A stretch of 64,000 nucleotides of DNA from SLST01 sp046538735 (GCA_046538735.1 JBKHII010000010.1:1-64000), one strand, 5' to 3'; numbered from the stretch's first letter, positions 7,143 through 16,197 are shown. The notes: generated by a model not told the origin, from the sequence alone. Translations and numbers: made by a program.

Positions 7143-9419
7143 TCAGACGACCAGCGGATCCGGCGCGTGGTACTCGGTCAGGAAGCGATCCATCTCGCCG
7201 AGCGTGCGGATGGCCAGGATCCGCTCGGCGAACTCGCGGGCCGTTTCCTGCGTGTAGCGAGCGAGCGTGTCCCGGACCGACTGAAGGTTGCGAGGAGACA
7301 CGCTCAGGCTGGTAATCCCGATCCCCACGAAGAACGGGATCATGGAGGGATCCGACGCACTCTCGCCGCATACGCTCAGGTCGCCGATGCGGTCGCCCAC
7401 GCGCTTGGCGACGTCCGCGATCGTCTTGAGAACCACCGGATGGTGGCTGCGGTAGAGCCGGCTGAGCCGTTCGTTCGTTCGGTCCACGGCGAGGAGATAC
7501 ATAATGAGGTCGTTCGTCCCGATCGAGAGGAAGTCGGTTTCCGCCGCGAGATCCTCTATGGAGACGACCGCCGAGGGCAGCTCGACCATCGCGCCGATAC
7601 GTGGTCGCGGGTGGTGTGGAACGCCCTGCTCCGCGAGCTCCGCGATGCACCGTTCCACCTCCTCGCGCGCGTCGCGGAGCTCCTCCGCGCTCGAGACCAT
7701 TGGGAACATGATTCGCAGGTCGGCGTCGTGCCCGGCGCGCAGCATCGCACGAAGTTGCTCCCGGAAGAGTGGTCTGCTCGCGAGTGAGAAGCGAATCCCC
7801 CGAACGCCCAGGAAGGGGTTCCGTTCCTCCTCGCGACCGGCGAGGAGCTTGTCGCCCCCGATATCGGCGGTCCGAAGGACCACCGGCTTTCCGGACATGC
7901 TGCGGACAATCGTCCGGTAGACCCGGAACTGCTCCTCCTCCGTGATGTAGTCGTTGCGCACGATGAAGGGGAACTCGCTGCGATAGAGGCCGATCCCTTC
8001 CGCACCGGCGGCGGCTCCGCGACGCGCGTCGCTCAGCAGGTTCACGTTCGCGTAGAGGTGCACGGCGAGCGCCGGCGTCGCGTGAGGCGTGGCCGCCACG
8101 GCCGCGAGATCGGGCCGGGCTTCGTTCGGCGGCCCGCCGGCCGGCTCGCCCGCGAATGCGCGCTCCGCGGCGGAAGCCGGTGCTGCTCCGATGCCGTGGT
8201 CAAGGAGCTGCTCCGCCGAGGGGGAGATCAGGAGCTTCCCGTTGTCCGCGTCCAGGAGCAGGGGAGTCCGCGAGGAGATCTCGAGCGCGCGTCGATCCTC
8301 GGTCATCAGGACCGGGAGGCCGAGCGACTGCGCGAGAATCGCGATGTGCGCCGTGATCGTCGCGCCGAGCATCACCACACCGGATGCATGGTCGAGCGCG
8401 AGCCGGATGAGGTCGCTCGGCAAGGCATCCTGAACGACCGCGATGTGGCCCGCGACATCGTCCTGGACCGTCGCGTCTTCCGCGAGATTTGCGAGGAGAC
8501 GGTGCCCAATGTCGCGCACGTCCTGCGCCTTCTCTGCAAGTCGCGCCTCCCTGAGGTCCCGAAAGGTTCGGACGTACGAGGCGACGACCGATTGCACCGC
8601 GTCTTCCGGCGTCTGACCGGCCTCCACGAGGCTGCGAATCGCTCCGGAGAACGCCTCGTCCGTGAGCATCATGAGGTGCGTGGAGAAGATGAGCGAGACC
8701 ACGTCGTAGAACTCGTTCGAGGCGTCTGCCAGGAGTTGCTCGATGTCCAGGCGAGTTTTCTCGAGCGCTTCGTCGAACCTGGCAAGCGCCTGGTCGCGGT
8801 CCTCCTCGATCTTCCGGGCGGGAAGGTTGCGATCGAAGCTCGTGCGGAACCGGACGGCGGGACCAACGGCGACACCCTCTCCGGCGTTGTGCCCGAAGAT
8901 CGCGTCCGAGGGCAGCTCGAGCGATTCCTCGGTTTCCTCCACGCGTCTCGTGCCGATCGGCACCTCAGCCTGCGTCAGCACCGCCGTGAGCTGCGCAGCT
9001 GCGTCGTGGAAGACCGTGGGGGCGTCGTCCGGATGGGGCCGGTCGGAGAGCCCCACGATCGCGCCGATCCAGTCGGCGCCGTCGTGGAGCGGGGTGGCGA
9101 TCCGCTCGTGGCGTGGTCCGGCGTGCATGAAGTCGCGGAGCGTCGCGACCGAGAGGTCGTCACCGTCGATGCCGCGGCGTCCGAGGTCGCCGGGCGTTCG
9201 TTCGGAACCCCAAACGTGCGACTCCGAGGCATCCGCCCACGCGCACAGCTTCAGTCGCGCGGTAGCCCGGTCCACCAGGTAGACGCCTACGAGCCATCCG
9301 CCGAAGCGCTCGGCGAGTGCGGCCGCGACCGAGGCGAGATACGCGTAGAGGTCGTCCTGCTTGCGCAGCGCCGCCCCGGACGGGGCGGGCAGTTCGAGAG
9401 GTTGCGGTGCCGAGCTCAC
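7143..9419 (-). CDS. ptsP: Phosphoenolpyruvate-protein phosphotransferase, PtsP/enzyme I-Ntr type
   Basis: A 758-residue protein: GAF-like sensor (about 20-150), then the enzyme I swivelling phosphohistidine domain and the PEP-binding TIM barrel. The phosphohistidine site reads ITAHIAILAQSLGLP (His358); the usual form is GGxTSHxAIxAR, so the flanks differ but His is kept. The barrel has GIGLYRSEF, IMFPMVSS, GAMVELPSA, FLSIGTNDL and CGESASDP with its conserved Cys. It transfers phosphate from PEP to HPr or an NPr, and a GAF-linked form is usually regulatory (nitrogen PTS) rather than for sugar uptake. No HPr gene is nearby. Start is GTG with a promoter 6 nt upstream. Confidence 0.88.
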   Translation of the reverse strand: MSSAPQPLELPAPSGAALRKQDDLYAYLASVAAALAERFGGWLVGVYLVDRATARLKLCAWADASESHVWGSERTPGDLGRRGIDGDDLSVATLRDFMHAGPRHERIATPLHDGADWIGAIVGLSDRPHPDDAPTVFHDAAAQLTAVLTQAEVPIGTRRVEETEESLELPSDAIFGHNAGEGVAVGPAVRFRTSFDRNLPARKIEEDRDQALARFDEALEKTRLDIEQLLADASNEFYDVVSLIFSTHLMMLTDEAFSGAIRSLVEAGQTPEDAVQSVVASYVRTFRDLREARLAEKAQDVRDIGHRLLANLAEDATVQDDVAGHIAVVQDALPSDLIRLALDHASGVVMLGATITAHIAILAQSLGLPVLMTEDRRALEISSRTPLLLDADNGKLLISPSAEQLLDHGIGAAPASAAERAFAGEPAGGPPNEARPDLAAVAATPHATPALAVHLYANVNLLSDARRGAAAGAEGIGLYRSEFPFIVRNDYITEEEQFRVYRTIVRSMSGKPVVLRTADIGGDKLLAGREEERNPFLGVRGIRFSLASRPLFREQLRAMLRAGHDADLRIMFPMVSSAEELRDAREEVERCIAELAEQGVPHHPRPRIGAMVELPSAVVSIEDLAAETDFLSIGTNDLIMYLLAVDRTNERLSRLYRSHHPVVLKTIADVAKRVGDRIGDLSVCGESASDPSMIPFFVGIGITSLSVSPRNLQSVRDTLARYTQETAREFAERILAIRTLGEMDRFLTEYHAPDPLVV

Positions 9420-9425
9420 ACGAAG

Positions 9426-9454
9426 AAGCTATGTCCCGCCCCCGGGGCGGTCAA
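9426..9454 (-). promoter_or_regulatory. ptsP promoter, leaderless spacing
   Basis: On the minus strand TTGACC (9449-9454), a 17-bp spacer and TAGCTT (9426-9431), then 6 nt and the GTG start codon (9419). Transcription would begin at or next to the start codon, and no Shine-Dalgarno is present. Confidence 0.6.
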
Positions 9455-9464
9455 GCCCGTGGCG

Positions 9465-9983
9465 CTACCAGGACGCGTCCAGGGTGGCTTGCGACTCCCA
9501 ATCGCGGTATCGCGTGAGCTCGTCCAGGAAGTTGGGAGTGAAGATCGACGACTCCTCGGCGTGGATCTCGGAGAGCGTCCAGAATCGGCCCTCGCTGATC
9601 TCGCTCGGATTCACGATCACCGGACCGTCCCACGTGACCCGGAAGGTCGCGACCATCTCCGACTCGTACTCGTTGCGATGGAGGTAGCGATAGAGCGGCT
9701 CCACCGGCACACCAACGATGCCGAGCTCTTCGCCCATCTCTCGCCGCGCCGCATCCTCGTACGTCTCACCCGCGTCCACGTGTCCGCCCACCGAGGTGTC
9801 CCACTTGTTCGGCTGAACGTCTTTCGTGGGGGAGCGGCGCTGGAGGAAGAGCTCGCCTTCGGAGGTGAATACCAGCACGTGCGCGACGCGGTGGATGAGC
9901 GCCGGGTTGCCGTGCACGTCCGCGCGCGACGCCCGCCCGATCACCTCGTCGGCCTCATTTACTATGTCGAATATCTCGGCCAT
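9465..9983 (-). CDS. Nudix hydrolase, IPP-isomerase-like/YfcD subfamily
   Basis: A 172-residue Nudix protein. The Nudix box GGHVDAGETYEDAARREMGEELGI (about 67-90) has all metal-binding Glu and Arg positions. The N-terminus (FDIVNEADEVIGRASRADVH) and HRVAHVLVF followed by LQRRSPTKDVQPNKWDTS match the branch related to isopentenyl-diphosphate isomerase and E. coli YfcD. It should cleave a nucleoside-diphosphate-type bond; the substrate is unknown. The ATG lies 9 nt after the stop of the 22-codon ORF at 9993-10061 and has no clear ribosome binding site, suggesting coupling. Confidence 0.88.
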   Translation of the reverse strand: MAEIFDIVNEADEVIGRASRADVHGNPALIHRVAHVLVFTSEGELFLQRRSPTKDVQPNKWDTSVGGHVDAGETYEDAARREMGEELGIVGVPVEPLYRYLHRNEYESEMVATFRVTWDGPVIVNPSEISEGRFWTLSEIHAEESSIFTPNFLDELTRYRDWESQATLDASW

Positions 9984-9992
9984 CGTCGCGGC

Positions 9993-10061
9993 TCACGCGC
10001 GGGTGCGCTGCATTCGCGCGCCGACCGGTACCCATTTCCAGTCGAAGGAGGTGGTTGCCAT
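9993..10061 (-). CDS. 22-residue leader ORF upstream of the Nudix gene
   Basis: An ATG-to-TGA frame of 22 codons (starts MATTSFDWKW, ends RMQRTRA). Its ATG lies 6 nt after the -10 box of a strong promoter (10068-10096), which would make it the first, leaderless cistron of the Nudix transcript. Its stop is 9 nt before the Nudix ATG. It could be a coupling leader peptide or a small protein; the two Trp and the four Arg in the last 8 residues are notable. It could also be chance, since the frame is short. Confidence 0.4.
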   Translation of the reverse strand: MATTSFDWKWVPVGARMQRTRA

Positions 10062-10067
10062 GGCTCG

Positions 10068-10096
10068 AGCATAGTCGTCGCCCGGGCGCGGGTCAA
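10068..10096 (-). promoter_or_regulatory. Promoter of leader ORF and Nudix gene
   Basis: Minus strand: TTGACC (10091-10096), 17-bp spacer, TATGCT (10068-10073), then 6 nt to an ATG (10061). It is divergent from the ktrB promoter about 40 bp away. Confidence 0.65.
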
Positions 10097-10114
10097 TCGT
10101 GCCACGACGCGTGC

Positions 10115-10143
10115 TTCCCAACTCGCGCCCGCCACGGTACTCT
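10115..10143 (+). promoter_or_regulatory. ktrB promoter, leaderless spacing
   Basis: TTCCCA (10115-10120, weak), 17-bp spacer and TACTCT (10138-10143), followed by 7 nt and the ATG at 10151. No Shine-Dalgarno is seen. Confidence 0.45.
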
Positions 10144-10150
10144 TGGGCGC

Positions 10151-11491
10151 ATGCGCTCGCCACGAGGCTTCAGATCGAGCAAGCTCTTCCTTTTCGGTTA
10201 TTTCGCGCTCCTCATGCTCGCCGGCGGACTCATTCTCTGGGTGCTGCCCACGTGGGCGGGCGAGGGCGACCTGGGTGCTTTGGACGCGCTGTTCACCTCG
10301 GTTTCCGCCGTTGCCGTGACCGGTCTGGTCACGGTGAACACCGCGTCTTTCAACCCGCTGGGCCAGACGGTCATTCTCGTGCTGATTCAGCTCGGCGGTC
10401 TCGGGATCATCGCGTTCAGCACGCTCCACCTGACGCAACCCCGGCGCCGGATCAGCCTTCAGCGGCGCGCGATCATCCGCGAGTACTTCATCGGTAGTCT
10501 CGAGTACGAGCCTCGGAGAATCCTCCGGAACATCGTGATCTCCACGCTCGTTGTTGAGCTCATCGTGGCGCTCGCGCTCCTGCCCGGTTTCGTGGGGCAC
10601 GGTGTTGAGCGCCCGGTGTTCGCTTCGGTCTTTCACGCAGTGAGCGCGTTCTGCAACGCCGGGTTCTCCACGTTCGCCGACAGTCTCGAGGGCTTCGCGA
10701 CGGCTCCCGCGATCACGGTTCCCGTGATGGCGGCGCTCGTTATCGGCGGACTCGGATTCGTCGTCTACCAGGACCTTGCGCGTCACGCCGCGAGGAGGAG
10801 ACACGTTCTGTCGCTCCACACGCGGCTCGTCCTCGTGTCCACCGCCGGGCTGATCGTCCTCGGCTTCGTGCTCTTTCTCGCGACCGAGTGGAACGCGGGC
10901 CTCGCCGGGCTCGAGGGCGGCCACAAGTTACTCGGCGCGCTCTTCCAGGCCGTCACGCCGCGGACCGCCGGTTTCAACACCGTCCCGCAAGCCGCTCTCT
11001 CTGCGCCGGGAACGGTGCTCACGCTCGTGTTCATGTTCGTGGGTGGAGGACCGGGATCGATCGCGGGCGGGGTGAAGGTGACGACCGTCTTCATTATAGT
11101 ATGGGCTGCGCTCGGTCAGACCGACGATTCCGGCGACGCGCGCGTGTTCCGCCGCAAGGTCCGCTCGCCGGTTGTTTCGCGCGCGACAATGTTCGTTGTC
11201 CGGGCGCTCATGATTCTCACGAGCGCGGTCTTCCTGCTCAGTCTCACGGAGATCGTGATCGCAGGGAACGCGTTCAGCTTCCGGGATGTCGTGTTCGAAA
11301 CCTTCTCCGCGTTCGGCACGGTCGGACTGAGCATGGGTATCACCGGAGAGTTGAGCGCGCCCGGAAAGCTCGTGATCATCGCGACGATGTTCGCCGGCCG
11401 AGTGGGTCTCATCTCGCTCGCCGTGCCGTCGCAAGGGAAGCAGTGGCGCAGTCTCATCGACTATCCGCCCGGGGAGGTACTGATCGGATGA
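10151..11491 (+). CDS. ktrB: Potassium transporter membrane subunit, KtrB/TrkH family
   Basis: A 446-residue inner-membrane protein of the Trk/Ktr/HKT family. The four pore loops are visible, each with its selectivity-filter glycine: SAVAVTGLVT, SAFCNAGFST, TPRTAGFNT and SAFGTVGLSMG. The gating loop GGGPGSIAGGVK follows the third. Length fits KtrB better than the longer TrkH. It takes up K+ (often Na+-coupled) under control of the cytoplasmic nucleotide-binding subunit encoded next, whose ATG overlaps this stop (ATGA). The start at 10151 is chosen because a -10 box lies 7 nt upstream; the frame extends further upstream without plausible protein. Confidence 0.92.
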   Translation: MRSPRGFRSSKLFLFGYFALLMLAGGLILWVLPTWAGEGDLGALDALFTSVSAVAVTGLVTVNTASFNPLGQTVILVLIQLGGLGIIAFSTLHLTQPRRRISLQRRAIIREYFIGSLEYEPRRILRNIVISTLVVELIVALALLPGFVGHGVERPVFASVFHAVSAFCNAGFSTFADSLEGFATAPAITVPVMAALVIGGLGFVVYQDLARHAARRRHVLSLHTRLVLVSTAGLIVLGFVLFLATEWNAGLAGLEGGHKLLGALFQAVTPRTAGFNTVPQAALSAPGTVLTLVFMFVGGGPGSIAGGVKVTTVFIIVWAALGQTDDSGDARVFRRKVRSPVVSRATMFVVRALMILTSAVFLLSLTEIVIAGNAFSFRDVVFETFSAFGTVGLSMGITGELSAPGKLVIIATMFAGRVGLISLAVPSQGKQWRSLIDYPPGEVLIG

Positions 11492-12204
11492 AGCAGTTTG
11501 CCATCATAGGACTCGACAGCTTCGGTATCTGGGTGCTCGAAGAGCTGCTGGAGTTCGACGTTGAAGTCCTGATCGTGGACAAGAGCGAGGCGATCGTCTC
11601 GCAGTACAAGAACCAGGTTCAGGCCGCGTACGTCGCGGACGCGATCAAGGAAGAGACGATCCGCAAGATCATCCCGGGAGACATAGATGCTGCGATCATC
11701 GACCTGGGCGACCGCACCGAGGTTTCCATTCTCGTCGCAAACTACCTGAAGAAGCTCGGCGTGCAGCGCATTATCGCGAAGGCCGAGACGAACGAGCACG
11801 GCGAGATCCTGAAGCTCGTTGGCGCGACCGACGTGGTCTTCCCGAATCGAGAGGCGGCGAAGCGGATCCTGCCGCCGCTCCTCTCGAACGCGATGTTCAC
11901 CTACATGCCGATCAGCGACCGACTCGTCATGGCCGAGATCAAGTTCCCCGAACGTTTCCGCGAGCAGACGCTGGTGGAGGCCGGGATCCGATCCGAGCAC
12001 GGTCTCAACGTCGTCGCTCTTCGTCCCGGCGGAACCGGCGAGTTCGTGTTCGTGTCGCCGGAGTACCGAATCTCGATGAAGGACACCTTTCTGGTGGTGG
12101 GCAGCACGGAGGCCCTCGCCGAGTTCGGCGAGTGGTCCGAATCGGGCGCCGCCGACTCCGGCATCTTCCGCCGGTTCTTCCGAAGACACGCGCCGCCGAC
12201 GTAG
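11488..12204 (+). CDS. ktrA: Potassium uptake regulatory subunit, KtrA/TrkA RCK protein
   Basis: A 238-residue protein with an N-terminal RCK Rossmann domain (IIGLDSFGIWVLEEL, a variant of the GxGxFG nucleotide loop; D35 region VLIVDKSE binds ribose) and an RCK_C domain (about 130-215). It forms an octameric ring on KtrB that gates the channel in response to ATP/ADP. The Arg/Pro-rich C-terminal tail is extra. It overlaps ktrB by 4 nt. Confidence 0.92.
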   Translation: MKQFAIIGLDSFGIWVLEELLEFDVEVLIVDKSEAIVSQYKNQVQAAYVADAIKEETIRKIIPGDIDAAIIDLGDRTEVSILVANYLKKLGVQRIIAKAETNEHGEILKLVGATDVVFPNREAAKRILPPLLSNAMFTYMPISDRLVMAEIKFPERFREQTLVEAGIRSEHGLNVVALRPGGTGEFVFVSPEYRISMKDTFLVVGSTEALAEFGEWSESGAADSGIFRRFFRRHAPPT

Positions 12205-12216
12205 TGCGGCCGGGTC

Positions 12217-12233
12217 GATCGCCGCCGGCGATC
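12217..12233. terminator. Hairpin between convergent ktrA and parA genes
   Basis: GATCGCC (12217-12223), 3-nt loop, GGCGATC (12227-12233), with further CCGG pairing outside. It lies between two convergent genes and has no T-tract, so it would be a weak bidirectional terminator or RNA end-stabilising hairpin. Confidence 0.4.
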
Positions 12234-12253
12234 CCGGCGAGTGAACCGTCGAC

Positions 12254-13411
12254 CTAGAATCCCGAGCGCCGCTCTCCCATCGTGAGCGCGTGGATCGTTC
12301 CCTGCAGCTCCTTGATCTGCTGCTTCTGCGCCGAGATGAGTCGGATGAACTCCTCCGCGGTCGCCTGGTCCGGGGCTTCTTCCATACGGGTGTGCGGGTG
12401 CGGGTTGATGGACGCGTAGTCGTCCTCGGCCTCGATCGTCGCGAGCTCGAAGCTGTCCTCGTACTCGTTCAGGTCGAGCGGCATCTCGGGGAATCGCGCG
12501 GAGTGGACGATCTTCTGCGCCATCCGATCGATCTCCTTGAGGATGAGCGAGTCGCGGCCCACGAGCGCGAGCGGCACCGTGTCCGTCACCGCCTCCCGGA
12601 CGATGTAGTCGTAGTAGAGGAAGCCCAGGCAGATCGGAGTCACCGCGAGACGATCCTCGATGAGCGTGCGCAGGCTTTGGACGATCTCCATGTCCTCCGG
12701 ACGATCGCCCATGCTGACGATGATGCTTGGGCGCAGTTTTGCCAGTTCGTCGCGCGCCGTGGCCGCCGCCTTCTTGCTTATCTTCGCAATTCCGTCGATG
12801 ATCTGGGTAATGCTCGGCGTCATGTTCGGCTGCTTCTCTCTGCCGATGTCGTTCAGGAATCGCGTTACGCCCTTGTGCGACGAGAAGGTCTGCTGCAGCA
12901 GGCGGAAGACCGCGTTCTTCAGGAAGCCGTAGGCGTTGAGGATCGCCGGTGCCTGCGGCGTGGTGACGATGAGTCCCGAGTTGGACATGAGGAAGAAGTC
13001 GAGCGTGTTGAAGTGGCTGCCCGAGCCCAGATCGAGCAGGATGTAGTCGGCGTCCATCTTTTCGATGTTCGATATGACGCTGCGCTTCTGGGCGTGTGTG
13101 AGGTTGGCCGCGCCGGTCACGAGCACGTCGCCGGGTACGAAGTCGAGGTTCGGATAGGGGGAGCGCGCGCGGATGTCCTGGAAGCCGAGCGATTTGTCGG
13201 CGATGAAGTTCCCGATGCCGAGGTGCCGGTTCTTCATCCCGAGGTACGTGTGGAGGTTGGATCCTCCGAGGTCGAGGTCGACGAGGACGGTTCGTTGGCC
13301 GAAGGAAGCGAGGGAGATCCCGAGGTTTGCGACGAGAACACTCTTTCCTACGCCGCCCTTGCCCGATGCCACGGGAAGGATCTTGCGTCGGGCGTTTTCG
13401 TTGATGATCAT
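12254..13411 (-). CDS. ParA/MinD-type ATPase next to the cfpA cluster
   Basis: A 385-residue P-loop ATPase with the deviant Walker A KGGVGKS (about 14-20), switch I DLDLGGSNLHTYLG and Walker B YILLDLGSG. This set is typical of MinD/FlhG/ParA proteins, which dimerise on ATP and use membrane or DNA gradients to place structures in the cell. A Glu/Gln-rich C-terminal tail (about 340-385) resembles a coiled coil; I see no MinD amphipathic membrane helix. ATG 13411 is chosen for GGAAAGGGGAG just upstream. It is divergent from the bitopic protein gene that precedes cfpA. FlhG-like or filament-related roles are both possible. Confidence 0.82.
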   Translation of the reverse strand: MIINENARRKILPVASGKGGVGKSVLVANLGISLASFGQRTVLVDLDLGGSNLHTYLGMKNRHLGIGNFIADKSLGFQDIRARSPYPNLDFVPGDVLVTGAANLTHAQKRSVISNIEKMDADYILLDLGSGSHFNTLDFFLMSNSGLIVTTPQAPAILNAYGFLKNAVFRLLQQTFSSHKGVTRFLNDIGREKQPNMTPSITQIIDGIAKISKKAAATARDELAKLRPSIIVSMGDRPEDMEIVQSLRTLIEDRLAVTPICLGFLYYDYIVREAVTDTVPLALVGRDSLILKEIDRMAQKIVHSARFPEMPLDLNEYEDSFELATIEAEDDYASINPHPHTRMEEAPDQATAEEFIRLISAQKQQIKELQGTIHALTMGERRSGF

Positions 13412-13429
13412 GCCGACTCCCCTTTCCGT

Positions 13430-13478
13430 AGTATAGTCAGCGCAAGAGTTTGCGAAAAGGCAAGGCATGCATTATAGT
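13430..13478. promoter_or_regulatory. Divergent promoters between parA and the bitopic protein gene
   Basis: Plus strand: TTGCGA (13450-13455), 17 bp, TATAGT (13473-13478), serving the gene at 13499. Minus strand: TATACT (13430-13435) with a weak TTTTCG 17 bp upstream, serving the ATPase gene. The two overlap, so transcription of both genes should be linked. Confidence 0.55.
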
Positions 13479-13498
13479 ATCGAATCAGCGGGGGTGGG

Positions 13499-16156
13499 AT
13501 GCTGGAATTATTCGATCAGAACCCTCAGAGTCGCGTGTTCCACGTTGACCGGGAGTGCTATGTCGTCTACCTGGGCTCGCATTGGGAAGACTACAAGCCC
13601 TTCCTTCGGCTCGGCACTTCCACGCACCTTCCTTCCGAGCTCCCTCCGATTGTATCGACGATTGTCGTTCCGGATGCCCTGACGGGCAATCCACTCGACG
13701 AACCCGCGTGCCTCGCCGGCGATGCGAAGCCGGACACGCGTTACGTGGGCGACGTGGACACGGTGGAGCACATGAAGAGCTTCGTGGGTCAGGAGACGAT
13801 ACCCGTCTCGGCGATCGAGCAGGTCGACCACGAAGAAGACGACGGCAAACACGTGCTCGTCTATTACTATAAGGACGGCAACCTCAAGATCAAGTTCCGC
13901 AAGAACGAGATTCTCGATCTGCGCAGACGCGAGAAGCTGGACGCGCACTTCGTCGCCCGGGCCCAGGAGGCGAAGAACGAGTACGGACGCAGCCCGTTCA
14001 AGATTCCGGCAAGCGCGTATCAAGGCTACGGTTTCGTCGTCGTTGCGGGAACGTCTTATCTCCTTGCGCGCGGCGAGCTTGCGGCGCTGCGGCTGACCGA
14101 GGACTACTTCTTCGAGCTTTCCGGCGCCGGGCTGGACGCGGACCGCGTCTCCACCATTCAGGCGGAGGATGCGGACACCGCGCTCATCCGTTTCTTCAAA
14201 CGGAGCCGGACGCGGAACCGCCCGGTTCGCATTTCGACCCCTCGCGCCGAGCGGGTGAAACAGGCGTCCGAGCTCTTCCCGGGGAATTCGCTTCCGCCGC
14301 TCAACGCGAAGATCGCCGAGGGGCACGGCGGCGCCTTCGACTTCCACCGCTTCTCCGTGACGCAGGCACCGGGACGGTTCGAGGCGGCGCTCGATGAACT
14401 GGACGGGCCGATCGTATTCGGGTCTGCGGCGAAGAGGAAGTCGAACGCGGCGATCGTCGTGGATCCATCGGCGGGGTCCATTACCTTCTCGGGGTCTCGA
14501 GGAACGGAGCCGCTTCTCGAGGGCGCGGTGTACCAGATCGGCGCCGAGAAGCTCACGCGCACCGACGTTCAGGAACGCTACCTGCCCGAGAAGAACTACC
14601 CGTACCGCGATCTCCTCTCGCAGTCGGAGAACACGCTGATCAGCCAACTCGGTTACTTCTTCTCCGAGCTCTTCGCCGGACGCGATACCGGCAAGGTGCT
14701 CCGTACGATCCGGGGGCTCGATCCGATCAAGTCGATCGGCAAGGCCGACGCCGACGCGCACCCGCTCGTTCAGATCGTCCTGCACAACTACAAGCACTAC
14801 GTTGACGTTCTTCGCGCGCACGAGCCGGAGCTCGCGCGACGAGCCGAGGGGCTCGCGAGTCTCCTCGAACGACACCATGTCGTGCGCGCAGATGTTCCCG
14901 CGATGCTGCCGCTCGTTGGCGAGATCTATCACGACGACGGCCAAACGTACCTGTTCTATCGGTTCGTCGCGAGAATCACGAGCGACCGGTATGGCCATGC
15001 CGAGCGTGTCGTGGAGAACATACGTGCCGTCCCGTCGTTCGACTTTGAGGCCGAGCGCAAGCGACTTGCCGACCTGATCTCGGGGCTGGCTACCCCCGAA
15101 CAGATGGACGAGGCGCGAATGCGCCGCATCGCGCAGCAGCAGGAAAAGAAGAGGGAAGAGAAGGCAACGCAGGCCGAGCGTGCCGAAGCCGAGCCGGCCG
15201 CGGCTGCCGGCCGGAGCAGGAGCCGGCGGGCGGCGGCGGACAAGGACGTGAGCTACGCCTCCACGACGTCGTGGTCCGGGCCAAAGGCTCGAAAGCCCGG
15301 TGCTCGCGGCGGCGGGGCGGGACGATGGATCATCGTCGCGGCAACCGTCGTGGTGATCGGCGTTCTGCTGGCGCTTCTGATGACGGGCACGATTCCCAAT
15401 CGGTGGTTCGCCGACGGCGACGCGGTCGTCGCGACCGACGGTACCGAGCCGGGCGTAGCGGGAGACGGCGACGCCGACGAGCCGGCCGCGGACGGCGCCT
15501 CCGGGAACGGCGAACCCGAAGACGACGGTGCACCCTCCGACGGCGGCGCCGCCTCCGGTGACGGCGAACCCACGGACGGAGCCACGGCCGGCGAGGACGG
15601 CGCGGCGGACGAGCAACCGTCGATCCAGGACGATCCGGACGGCGGGGGTACTCAGCTTCCGGAAGGATGGCCGCCCGATGCGTTGCCCGCCATCCAGGCG
15701 CTCGAGGACACGCCCGGCGTGACCATCACGCGTGATCGCGTGACCGGTCCCGGCGGGATCGAAATCACGCTGCAGGACATCATCGATCTGGTGAACCGAA
15801 TTGCCACGGACAACGGCTACGCACCGATGGGTGAAGTGGATGCGGAACGACCGGACCCAGATTGGATCTATCCCGGAAATGTTTTTGTACTCCCGAATGA
15901 GACGCGCTACACTGTAGTCGAGGGCGACACTCTGTGGGAGATCACCGTGCGCTACATGGTCGCGCGACTTCGCCGGGACTACGAGCGATACACCGACTTG
16001 GTGGCCGAGTACGAGGCGGAGGGGACGAGCGATTCTCGAAGGGCCGAGATCGCGGCGACACTCGAAGCGACCGGTGACGCGTCGCACACCGAGAACTTCT
16101 CCCGACTCGTTGAGGAACGGCTCGAGCAGTGGGGAGAACTGGGCGAAGGAGGGTGA
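13499..16156 (+). CDS. Bitopic protein with large N-terminal domain, acidic linker and LysM-like tail
   Basis: An 885-residue protein. Residues 1 to about 560 form one or more globular domains I do not recognise; about 555-605 are charged, Ala/Arg-rich; residues about 608-630 (IIVAATVVVIGVLLALLM) are the only membrane segment. Next comes an Asp/Gly/Ala-rich linker (about 640-720), then a region with DWIYPGNVFVLP and YTVVEGDTLWEI (about 790-815) that reads as LysM pieces. With no signal peptide and basic residues before the segment, the large domain should be cytoplasmic and the LysM part periplasmic, touching peptidoglycan. It lies directly upstream of cfpA. Start is ATG with GGGGGTGGG before it. 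Confidence 0.7.
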   Translation: MLELFDQNPQSRVFHVDRECYVVYLGSHWEDYKPFLRLGTSTHLPSELPPIVSTIVVPDALTGNPLDEPACLAGDAKPDTRYVGDVDTVEHMKSFVGQETIPVSAIEQVDHEEDDGKHVLVYYYKDGNLKIKFRKNEILDLRRREKLDAHFVARAQEAKNEYGRSPFKIPASAYQGYGFVVVAGTSYLLARGELAALRLTEDYFFELSGAGLDADRVSTIQAEDADTALIRFFKRSRTRNRPVRISTPRAERVKQASELFPGNSLPPLNAKIAEGHGGAFDFHRFSVTQAPGRFEAALDELDGPIVFGSAAKRKSNAAIVVDPSAGSITFSGSRGTEPLLEGAVYQIGAEKLTRTDVQERYLPEKNYPYRDLLSQSENTLISQLGYFFSELFAGRDTGKVLRTIRGLDPIKSIGKADADAHPLVQIVLHNYKHYVDVLRAHEPELARRAEGLASLLERHHVVRADVPAMLPLVGEIYHDDGQTYLFYRFVARITSDRYGHAERVVENIRAVPSFDFEAERKRLADLISGLATPEQMDEARMRRIAQQQEKKREEKATQAERAEAEPAAAAGRSRSRRAAADKDVSYASTTSWSGPKARKPGARGGGAGRWIIVAATVVVIGVLLALLMTGTIPNRWFADGDAVVATDGTEPGVAGDGDADEPAADGASGNGEPEDDGAPSDGGAASGDGEPTDGATAGEDGAADEQPSIQDDPDGGGTQLPEGWPPDALPAIQALEDTPGVTITRDRVTGPGGIEITLQDIIDLVNRIATDNGYAPMGEVDAERPDPDWIYPGNVFVLPNETRYTVVEGDTLWEITVRYMVARLRRDYERYTDLVAEYEAEGTSDSRRAEIAATLEATGDASHTENFSRLVEERLEQWGELGEGG

Positions 16157-16169
16157 CGAGAGGTTTGAG

Positions 16170-16197
16170 TTGTTAAGCCAGCATAGTGTATTATAAT
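16170..16197 (+). promoter_or_regulatory. cfpA promoter
   Basis: A perfect TATAAT (16192-16197) with TTGTTA (16170-16175) 16 bp upstream. This is the best -10 box in this part of the window and fits an abundant structural protein. Confidence 0.7.

Noticed and set aside
8058..10319. Long plus-strand frame across ptsP and the Nudix gene
   Set aside because: Arg-rich low-quality translation opposite two well-supported genes; no start signal and no motifs.
15420..15660. Possible tandem repeat in the acidic linker of the bitopic protein
   Set aside because: The DNA is compositionally biased (Gly/Asp/Ala codons) but shows no regular repeat unit by eye.
13508..16087. Very long open frame on the minus strand opposite the bitopic protein gene
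   Set aside because: It mirrors the plus-strand codon pattern, is extremely Arg/Val/Asp-rich and lacks domains; it is an antisense shadow. Similar long minus-strand frames opposite cfpA and the PPDK-like gene were dismissed for the same reason.
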